In this document: in pieces, positions 33,299-39,569 of the stretch
How positions within the stretch are numbered: the first letter of the stretch is position 1
How the letters are laid out: every line of letters begins with the position of its first letter
DNA from: Streptomyces sp. SID12488
GTDB taxonomy: Bacteria > Actinomycetota > Actinomycetes > Streptomycetales > Streptomycetaceae
DNA: 64,000 nt
NCBI RefSeq assembly: GCF_010548275.1
Contig: NZ_JAAGLT010000022.1
Coordinates: forward strand, 1 to 64,000
Reading direction: 5' to 3'
The notes under the pieces: model-generated
What the model was told of the DNA's origin: nothing
Database searches by the model: none
What the model saw: only the letters and a program-made list of their open reading frames with translations
Translations under genes and position numbers: made by a program

Positions 33299-33709
33299 TC
33301 ACCAGGTTGAGGTCCGGAACCGCTCGACGTCCTGCTGGAGCGAAGCCGGCAGGTCCTCGACCAGCCCCGAGACGATCACCCGGAGCTCGCGCCGGAGTTC
33401 GGCGGAACCGGCCCAGGCTGCGGGGCTCCTGGTGATCACTGCGGACAGTAGATCACCGGCATACATATCGCCCTCTGCCATCGGGTTGTCCCGCAGCACC
33501 TTCACGGCCATCGGCAGGAGATAGGGCAGTCCCACGTCCTGTCGAATCAGCAGGCGCAGGTCCTCGACGGTCAGCTCTCCGATCGGCCGACGCCGAAGGG
33601 CGTGCGCGGATACGACAAGGCGGGTCGCGCCGGCTGGAGGATCTGGCCAGTGATCGCGTTCGAGCGCCTCAAGGGAACGCTCACGGTTCGGCGCCCTGTG
33701 ACTACGCAC
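33299..33709 (-). CDS. CdiI_3-type contact-dependent-inhibition immunity protein
   Basis: 136 residues. The block ALRRRPIGELTVEDLRLLIRQDVGLPYLLPMAVKVL and the EGDMYAGDLLSAVITR segment match contact-dependent growth-inhibition immunity proteins of the CdiI_3 type found next to actinobacterial toxins. The GTG start at 33709 overlaps the stop of the DUF397 gene by eight bases, so both are coupled. No toxin gene lies nearby, making it an orphan immunity. Related genes are also common in bacteria without any partner toxin. Confidence 0.8.
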   Translation of the reverse strand: MRSHRAPNRERSLEALERDHWPDPPAGATRLVVSAHALRRRPIGELTVEDLRLLIRQDVGLPYLLPMAVKVLRDNPMAEGDMYAGDLLSAVITRSPAAWAGSAELRRELRVIVSGLVEDLPASLQQDVERFRTSTW

Positions 33710-33908
33710 CCCGACGAGACGCGCCCGCGACGAACTCCGCCCAGGCAGCGCGGGTTACGACCATCACCGGACCACCGGAAGCCACCTTGCTGTCACGGAC
33801 CGGGACGACGCCGGGGAATCCGGGGGCCACTTCGATGCAGTTGCCGCCGTCGTTGCCGCTGTAGCTGCTCTTGATCCAGGTCACCGTGTCGAGTTCGTGC
33901 CTGTGCAT
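33702..33908 (-). CDS. DUF397-domain protein
   Basis: 68 residues, a complete DUF397 domain: WIKSSYSGNDGGNCIEVAPG, VPVRDSKVASGGP and W.EFVAG. Such proteins are encoded downstream of XRE/DUF5753 regulators in actinomycetes and are proposed to act with them, for example as a bound partner or antitoxin-like factor. Here the XRE gene is about 30 bases upstream on the same strand. The function of the pair is not established. Confidence 0.9.
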   Translation of the reverse strand: MHRHELDTVTWIKSSYSGNDGGNCIEVAPGFPGVVPVRDSKVASGGPVMVVTRAAWAEFVAGASRRGA

Positions 33909-33938
33909 GATGCTCGTAACCCTCCATCACGTCGCTGA

Positions 33939-34739
33939 TCAGAGCGGCGGATTCGCGGGCGACAGAATGTCCGCCCTGAGCACATCATAGGTCTGGCTAT
34001 GGCGTACGTAGTCTGCTGGATCATTGTTGAAGTGGCCCTGGTTCAGCGACTCCGAGTACACCCATCGCTCGTCGACGAGATCGATCAGGGACATGGAACT
34101 CTTGGGCGGGACAAGCCCGAAAAGGCCCGTCGGGACCACCTGGATACGGATGTTGGGGCACTGACCGACGTCGAGCAGATGCGCGCACTGGTCCCGCATG
34201 ACCCCCGGGCTGCCGACGGCGTTGCGCAGACAACTCTCGTCCAGGACAGCGACGTACAAAGGCCCGTCGTCCGCCAGGAAACGCGGCTGGCGGCTCAACC
34301 GGGCCCGGACACGTTCCTCCACCTCGTTGCCGGTCGAAATCTGGGAGAACAGTGCGTGCGCGTAGCCCGGCGCCTGCAGCAAGCCGGGGATGACCTGTTC
34401 CTGGTACTCCCGCAGCGCCACCGCATCCGCATCCATCCGCGCCCGACGCGCGAACCAGTCCGGATGCTGCACCTCCGGATACCAGTCCACCTTCTTCCAC
34501 ACCCGCAGCAACACCCCACCCGTACCCAGCAGTTCGTCGCACGCCTTCGCGAACGTGTCCTGCGGGACGCTCACGCCCGCCTCCACCTTCGCCACATGGG
34601 ACCGGTCGCACGGAATCTGCTGCGCCAGCGCCGTCTGCGTGAGGAGCGCGGCCTCGCGGAAGTGCTTCAACACCTCGCCGAACAGGGCGGCATTGCCGAC
34701 TCCCGTCCCGGAGCCGTCGTCGCCGTTCCGTCGCACCAC
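33939..34739 (-). CDS. XRE-family regulator with DUF5753 ligand-like domain
   Basis: 266 residues. The N-terminal helix-turn-helix (TQTALAQQIPCDRSHVAKVEAGVSVPQD) is followed by the DUF5753 region (EYQEQVIPGLLQAPGYAHALFS, CPNIRIQVVPTGLFG). It pairs with the DUF397 gene downstream, as in the well-known bldB-linked abaA/whiJ-type gene groups of Streptomyces; there the regulators act in development, but no such role can be assigned here. Start at 34739. Confidence 0.92.
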   Translation of the reverse strand: MVRRNGDDGSGTGVGNAALFGEVLKHFREAALLTQTALAQQIPCDRSHVAKVEAGVSVPQDTFAKACDELLGTGGVLLRVWKKVDWYPEVQHPDWFARRARMDADAVALREYQEQVIPGLLQAPGYAHALFSQISTGNEVEERVRARLSRQPRFLADDGPLYVAVLDESCLRNAVGSPGVMRDQCAHLLDVGQCPNIRIQVVPTGLFGLVPPKSSMSLIDLVDERWVYSESLNQGHFNNDPADYVRHSQTYDVLRADILSPANPPL

Positions 34740-34922
34740 GCGTCCCCCTCATGCGCCAATGCCCCACTCACACGCCCCGGGCGTTGATACGAACCGTTCC
34801 CCTCAGCCACGCTCTAGGGGGTACCCGCGCGGCGCGGTCTGGGCGGGCGACTGTCCGCCGCTTGGGCTTCTTGGCGCCCGCCTGGTTGCAGCGGACGCTA
34901 CCCGGAGGGCCGGTCGTGCGGG

Positions 34923-35279
34923 TCAAGCCGCGTCGGGGACGGTGATTGTCTTGCCGTCCCTGTCGAGCGTGTGGGTATCCCAGTACACGTCCCACTTGTC
35001 GTCGACCTCCTGCGGCACCTTGCCCTTCGGATAGCGCACCGATCCTGCCGGCGGCTCTTCCTTGTCCGACACGCAGGAGCTGCCAGTGCTGCCTACGGAC
35101 ATGACGGGATACTCGCCGCCGCCGCAGATGGCCTCCGAGTACTCGAAGGTGGAACATCCGGTGAGTGCCACGACTGCGGCCGCACTCACGAGAGCAGCAG
35201 CGGCGATGCGGCCCCTTCCGCGCCGAGAGGCGGTGGCGGTGGCGCTGGCGGTTCGGCTCGTTCTGCGGGGCAGGTACAT
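34923..35279 (-). CDS. SCO0607-family lipoprotein
   Basis: 118 residues. An Arg/Ser/Thr-rich N-terminus (to about 22) precedes a hydrophobic segment and the lipobox LTGC (Cys42). The mature part starts STFEYSEAICGGGEYPVMSVGSTGSSCV and is the short SCO0607-type domain known only as a lipoprotein family in Streptomyces. Two more cysteines could pair. It lies between the XRE gene and an M15-like protein; function is unknown. Confidence 0.85.
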   Translation of the reverse strand: MYLPRRTSRTASATATASRRGRGRIAAAALVSAAAVVALTGCSTFEYSEAICGGGEYPVMSVGSTGSSCVSDKEEPPAGSVRYPKGKVPQEVDDKWDVYWDTHTLDRDGKTITVPDAA

Positions 35280-35404
35280 GATCGTCTCCAGTCGCTGTTG
35301 ATCTGTCTGCCGCTACTCTCGCCGCCGGGGAGCCGCCTCCCATGAGTACGCGTACTCAGCACCGCCCTCGCGGATACTCAACCGCTGTGTTTTCAGGGGG
35401 AATT

Positions 35405-35424
35405 GGCAGAGGCCACCCTCTGCC
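35405..35424 (-). terminator. Stem-loop downstream of the M15-like gene
   Basis: GGCAGAGG (35405-35412) pairs with CCTCTGCC (35417-35424) around a four-base loop. On the minus strand it is followed by AATTCCCCCTGAAAACAC, so it could end transcription from the M15-like gene, though there is no strong T run. Confidence 0.45.
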
Positions 35425-35499
35425 GGCGACAAGCCGCTCAGGCATGAGGATCGCGAGCGACCGCCGGCAGCCGGTGACCACCGGCGGAGCCCGGACGTC

Positions 35500-36183
35500 C
35501 TATCCGGCCCGGAGGGCGAACGCCTTCGCCCTGGCCCGCCGCGCCGTGTCGAACGCGTCGATCGCGCCCGCGCCCTCCCCCGGGCTGTCGTTCCAGCCGC
35601 GGATCTTTCGCGCGACACCCTTCAGTTTCGGGTGGCCGGACCTGAGCGCGATCTCGAAGTGCGACTCCTTCGGTGTGCTGAAGTCGCCGCCCCAGCTCAC
35701 CGCGCCGTCCAGCTCCGTGAGGATGTCCCGGACGACCACCAGCTCCTGCGGGTACAGGCCACCCTTGACGCCGGTCGGGTACGCCTCCGCCCGGATCGAT
35801 ATCGCCGTACCGGACAGGTGGTTGGACTCGTACCGCTCCTGGATCCCGGCCTGGCCCTCGTGCGCCGGTCTGTGACCCCGCACGTCCCCCCGTCGGAGCT
35901 GGTCGATCTCGTAGTGGAAACGGCGTGCCACGTGCAGCAGGAGCACGGCCACGTCGCCGTCCGCCAGCCGCACCGACAGACCGCTGCCCTCGATGTCGTA
36001 CTCCGTGGCCTCCGCCAGTACCGGCCAGCCGTTGGCCGACCTACCGCCCTTCCACACCCCGGCCGGTGCCGGACCTGCAGCGGACGCCGGACCGGCCGCC
36101 CCTGTCGAGCCCAGCACCACCGCACCGGCCACCGCACCCGTCGCGCCGGCGAACCGGCGCCGCGACAACTCATGAACCCTCAC
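35500..36183 (-). CDS. M15-like D-Ala-D-Ala carboxypeptidase-fold protein, zinc ligand lost
   Basis: 227 residues. A twin-arginine signal (SRRRFAGATGAVAG, then AAGPASAA) directs export. The core has the M15 pattern: SNHLSGTAISI (120-130) matches the family motif SxHxxGxAxD with His122 but Ser129 where the zinc-binding Asp should be; the C-terminal VSWGGDFSTPKESHFEI (162-178) keeps the WGGDF and His175. Loss of the Asp ligand predicts little or no peptidase activity. It may instead bind wall peptides. The GTG at 36183 is preceded by GAGGGGGAAG. Confidence 0.72.
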   Translation of the reverse strand: MRVHELSRRRFAGATGAVAGAVVLGSTGAAGPASAAGPAPAGVWKGGRSANGWPVLAEATEYDIEGSGLSVRLADGDVAVLLLHVARRFHYEIDQLRRGDVRGHRPAHEGQAGIQERYESNHLSGTAISIRAEAYPTGVKGGLYPQELVVVRDILTELDGAVSWGGDFSTPKESHFEIALRSGHPKLKGVARKIRGWNDSPGEGAGAIDAFDTARRARAKAFALRAG

Positions 36184-36195
36184 GGCTTCCCCCTC

Positions 36196-36229
36196 TTCGA
36201 GTTCTACGTGCTTTCGAGTTCTACGTGCT
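36196..36229. repeat. Perfect 17-bp tandem duplication at the end of the membrane-protein gene
   Basis: TTCGAGTTCTACGTGCT occurs twice head to tail (36196-36212 and 36213-36229). The second copy contains the stop codon of the gene ending at 36221 and the first contains the same CTA. It also spans the leader of the M15-like gene. A recent slippage duplication is the simplest explanation. Confidence 0.85.
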
Positions 36230-36583
36230 CTTCGCCGTCTTCGATCTCTTCGCCTGCCTCTTCGCCACAAGACGCGCGACCGCCAGCCACATCCCGATTC
36301 CCATGCACACGACGATCAGGAGCGTCAGGACGACGATGGCCGGGTTGACCCAGACCGGGACGAGGTCGTAGTCGGCGTTGCACTTGTTGTGCAGCGGGAA
36401 CCACTGGCCCGGTTCCCGCCAGTGCTCGGCGCGGTACTGATCGTCCAGCGGCTGGCCGAGGGAGGCGCAGGTCTCGTCGATCTCGTGACCGCCGGAGAAG
36501 ATGCCGACGAAGAACGTGATCCCCAGCAGGAACGGAGAGGCGACAAGCGCGACCCCCCATGCCAATAGGCCCCACCGGCGCAT
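36221..36583 (-). CDS. Small two-helix membrane protein of unknown function
   Basis: 120 residues. Membrane segments at about 5-30 (GLLAWGVALVASPFLLGITFFVGIF) and 80-105 (PAIVVLTLLIVVCMGIGMWLAVA). The outer loop between them holds DETCASLGQPLDD and HNKCNADYD, with two cysteines that may pair, and the C-terminus is basic (KRQAKRSKTAK). I do not recognise a family. It lies immediately downstream of the large hydrolase gene with a 3-base gap (36584-36586), so they are probably co-transcribed. Confidence 0.75.
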   Translation of the reverse strand: MRRWGLLAWGVALVASPFLLGITFFVGIFSGGHEIDETCASLGQPLDDQYRAEHWREPGQWFPLHNKCNADYDLVPVWVNPAIVVLTLLIVVCMGIGMWLAVARLVAKRQAKRSKTAKST

Positions 36584-36586
36584 CGG

Positions 36587-39025
36587 CTACCCCTTCTTGT
36601 CCCCTGCCGCGCCTCGCGCCGCTGCGCGCGACCTGGCCGCGCGCAGGTACGTGTCGTGGTTCTTCCGGTAGGTGGCCGCCATCAGCGACTCCTGGCCGGT
36701 GCGGGCGAGGAGCGTATCAACGAAGCCCTGTTCGAACGGCTCCAGTTCGTCGTAACTCAGCATGGCGGGGAGCGTCTTGATGCCGCCCCGGTAGGTGATC
36801 AGACCGAGCTGTGCCAGGACGACCTCCTTGTCGTCCGCCGCGGTGAGGATGTTGTGGGCCAGGAACTTGGCGTCCGCGGTGTTCCCGTTGAACCGGCCGG
36901 CCCAGTACCGCTGGAAGCGCCTGAGGCCTCCGCCGCCGTTGTAGAGGTCGGTCACCGCGGTGACGATGTCCTTGCCGTTGTTGCGTATCGCGTCGGCCAG
37001 CAGCCAGGCGTCCGCGTCCTCGATCAGGTCGTTGAAGCCGAAGCTGGACGCCACTCCGACCTTCGCCAGCTTGGCCATCGCGAACGCGTGACCCGACGGA
37101 TAGGCGTCCGTGGCATGGCGCCAGTCGGCGTAGAACGTCATCAGGTCGCCGCCCCAGCCCGCGACGTCGCCCTCGTTGACCGAGCGCGGGTTGCTCGGCT
37201 TCCACGCCACGAAGTGACCGTTCGTCGACGCCATCAGGTGCTCCGCGCCCAACTCGTAGCCGGTGTAGGGGTCCTTGAACCCCTCCATCACCGACATGCC
37301 TTTGCCGTTGGCGAAGTTGACGAACTCGCCGTCGTACTCGCCGATCAGGAAGTCCCAGTCGCCACCGCCGTACGACTTGTGCCGCACGTACTCCATGACC
37401 AGCTGGTTCGCGTTGCCCTTGCCGTACTCCTTCGCGATCGCCAGGAGGCGGGCAAGGTAGTCGATGAAGCCGTCGGCCGGGCCCGCCGCCTTGTTGACGG
37501 AGTTCTGGCCGGGGTCCGCGCCCGAGACGACATCGCGGTCCAGGTCGAAGACGTCCGACCCGTTGGTGACCTTGAACTCCTTGATCTGGTTGAAGGACCA
37601 GTTCGCCGGTATCGGGAAGCCCAGGTTCCCGGAGAAGCCCCAGGACATGCCCGAGACGAACGAGTAGCGGGCACCGGTCTGCTTCGTCACGTTCGTACAG
37701 ACGTTCCGCGAGCCGTACACCCCGTGGATGTACCGCTTGCCGTTGTAGGCGAGGCCCGCGGCGACGCCGTGGAAGTACGGCACGATCGCCGAGTCGATCT
37801 CCTCCTGGGTGGCGTCGTAGTCCACCGCGAAGTAGATCGTCGTCCCCCGGTTGAAGCCGTAACCGCCGGCCAGCGAGTGTGCGTTCAGGGCGTGCTGGTA
37901 GCCCGCCGAGTAGGTGAAGTCGGAGAGCTGACGGGCGTTGTCCTGGTAGATCGGGAAGACCTTCAGGCCCGCGCCGAAGATCGTCGCGAGCTCGCCGGGC
38001 TTGATCTCCTTGTCCAGGGTCGAGCCCGGCGGGTCGTACAGATAACGGCCCACGACCTCGTAGAGGTTGTCCCTCAGGTACTTGGCCCGGGACGCGGTGA
38101 TCTCGAAGCGGGTGTCGCTGCCGGTCGCCGCGCGGTCCGCGTCCCCCATCGACACCAGGAGCTGCGCCCATGTCTGGTAGTCCGCGCGGCCCGAGTCGGG
38201 CAGCTTGGAGAACCGCTGGAAGATCCGCACCCACTCGACGAGGGTGGCGTTGAAGGTGTTGCGCCAGGTCGTGGGCGTTCCGGGGTTGCTGGTACCGGAC
38301 GGCACCGGGGAGTTGAACACGCATGCGGCCGAGAACATCTCGACCAGGACGCCCGAGTCGCCCAGGCCCAGGTTCTTCGTGCGCAGCGCGGCCTGGGTGG
38401 CGGGACCGAAGTTCCCGTTGGGAGCGGCGAGTCCCAACTCGTACTGGAGCCCGGTCATCAGCGCCTTCTGTACGTCCCGGGAGTAGATCCCGTCGCACGG
38501 GCCGACGCTGAAGGCGCTCTTTTGCCAGTACCGTCCGTTGAGCCACCGCTGGATCGCCCGAATCTCGTCCGTGCCACCGGCGACCCTGACGTAGGCGTCC
38601 ATGTTGAGTACGCACTTGAACAGGGCGGGGGTGGTCTGGCCGCCCGCGGTGCCCGTGCCGCCGTCGGGCAGGCCCATGTCGACGCGCATGGCCTTGACGG
38701 CCTCGGTGGTGACCGCGCCGTACTCGCCGTAGCCGTTGGCGCCCCAGTAACCCTTGCAGAACAGGCCGTGCTGAATGATGCGGACGATGTTGCTGTTCCC
38801 GCTCCAGCCGAACCCGATGTCACCGATGGCCTGGAGCTTGGCCATCGTGCCGGGCCCGAAGCTGGCGACGACCGGGCTGATGCCCAGCTCGTGCTGGAGT
38901 CCCATGATCAGGGAGTTCATGGTGGACCAGCCGGTGCGGCCGTCCTCCGGGCACGCCTTGTAGCCGGAAACACTCGCGTAGGTGGCGTTCACCCATTTCT
39001 GGGCGTCAAGAACCTTCTCATCCAC
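36587..39025 (-). CDS. Large multidomain peptidoglycan-hydrolase-like protein (DUF1906/Rv2525c-type), no signal peptide
   Basis: 812 residues. Residues 1-300 hold repeated peptidoglycan-binding-like modules (LQHELGISPVVASFGPGTMAKL; LQYELGLAAPNGNFGPATQAAL; FGP-T-A-L pattern). Residues ~315-505 are a DUF1906/glycoside-hydrolase-like TIM barrel (VGRYLYDPP, GLKVFPIYQD, IYFAVDYDAT, HGVYGSRNVC, DVFDLDRDVV). The last ~300 residues form an unrecognised domain with a YPSGHAFAMAKLAKVG and DLIEDADAWLLADAI pattern. There is no Sec or Tat signal although the substrate would be the cell wall, so it may be released by lysis or by a special export route. It precedes a small membrane protein in the same direction. 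Confidence 0.75.
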   Translation of the reverse strand: MDEKVLDAQKWVNATYASVSGYKACPEDGRTGWSTMNSLIMGLQHELGISPVVASFGPGTMAKLQAIGDIGFGWSGNSNIVRIIQHGLFCKGYWGANGYGEYGAVTTEAVKAMRVDMGLPDGGTGTAGGQTTPALFKCVLNMDAYVRVAGGTDEIRAIQRWLNGRYWQKSAFSVGPCDGIYSRDVQKALMTGLQYELGLAAPNGNFGPATQAALRTKNLGLGDSGVLVEMFSAACVFNSPVPSGTSNPGTPTTWRNTFNATLVEWVRIFQRFSKLPDSGRADYQTWAQLLVSMGDADRAATGSDTRFEITASRAKYLRDNLYEVVGRYLYDPPGSTLDKEIKPGELATIFGAGLKVFPIYQDNARQLSDFTYSAGYQHALNAHSLAGGYGFNRGTTIYFAVDYDATQEEIDSAIVPYFHGVAAGLAYNGKRYIHGVYGSRNVCTNVTKQTGARYSFVSGMSWGFSGNLGFPIPANWSFNQIKEFKVTNGSDVFDLDRDVVSGADPGQNSVNKAAGPADGFIDYLARLLAIAKEYGKGNANQLVMEYVRHKSYGGGDWDFLIGEYDGEFVNFANGKGMSVMEGFKDPYTGYELGAEHLMASTNGHFVAWKPSNPRSVNEGDVAGWGGDLMTFYADWRHATDAYPSGHAFAMAKLAKVGVASSFGFNDLIEDADAWLLADAIRNNGKDIVTAVTDLYNGGGGLRRFQRYWAGRFNGNTADAKFLAHNILTAADDKEVVLAQLGLITYRGGIKTLPAMLSYDELEPFEQGFVDTLLARTGQESLMAATYRKNHDTYLRAARSRAAARGAAGDKKG

Positions 39026-39127
39026 GATCGGTTTCTCCTCTGCCTCAAAACCCGTTCAGGGCAAGGCTGATGGCACAACTGGCGGAAATGGCGGAAATGG
39101 CGGCACGAACCAGTGGCCGCGCGACGC

Positions 39128-39415
39128 TTACGGCAGGGCTGTCGGCACGTCCGGACGGCCCTCGCCGCAGGACCTGTCCTCGCTGTACAGCTCCTTCGAC
39201 GCGTCCCGGGCGCACGGCGATCCGGAGCCCTCCGCGTGGAAGCCGAACTCGTCGAGGCAGGTCAGCGCCAACACCGTTGCCCCATAAGGGAATTGGTACG
39301 GGTCAGGCAGCTCCGGTCGGTGAGCTGCCACGAACTCCGTGAACGACGAACCCCCTGGTGTGAAGAACTCCCCGTCTAACCGGCTACCGAGGCCGCCGAA
39401 GTCACTCCCCGTCAT
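39128..39415 (-). CDS. 95-residue protein resembling the propeptide of the 20S proteasome beta subunit
   Basis: The first 55 residues read MTGSDFGGLGSRLDGEFFTPGGSSFTEFVAAHRPELPDP... PYGATVLALT in outline: short N-terminus, EFFTPGGSSFTEFVAAHRPEL and PYGATVLALT. Streptomyces PrcB propeptides have a similar FLTPGSSSFMDFLSEHQPEI block before PHGTTIVAVT, where the Thr after Gly is the catalytic residue. Here that position is Ala (YGAT) and the rest of the enzyme is absent (DEFGFHAEGSGSP, then a short Cys-containing tail). It may be a decayed paralogue, or a small protein that mimics the propeptide. GGGGGAGG precedes the ATG at 39415. The similarity is my recollection, not an alignment. Confidence 0.55.
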   Translation of the reverse strand: MTGSDFGGLGSRLDGEFFTPGGSSFTEFVAAHRPELPDPYQFPYGATVLALTCLDEFGFHAEGSGSPCARDASKELYSEDRSCGEGRPDVPTALP

Positions 39416-39569
39416 ACATGCCTCCCCCTTCGCCGCACGCGTGTGCGAGCGGCGCATGACCGACTCCTACCAAGCCCCGGCACCCGGGAAACAAACGCCG
39501 CGAAAGAAACCACCGCCCCGGCCGCCCCACCCCCACCGGTCACGCCTTTCGTGCCCGTCGCGCCGGCGA

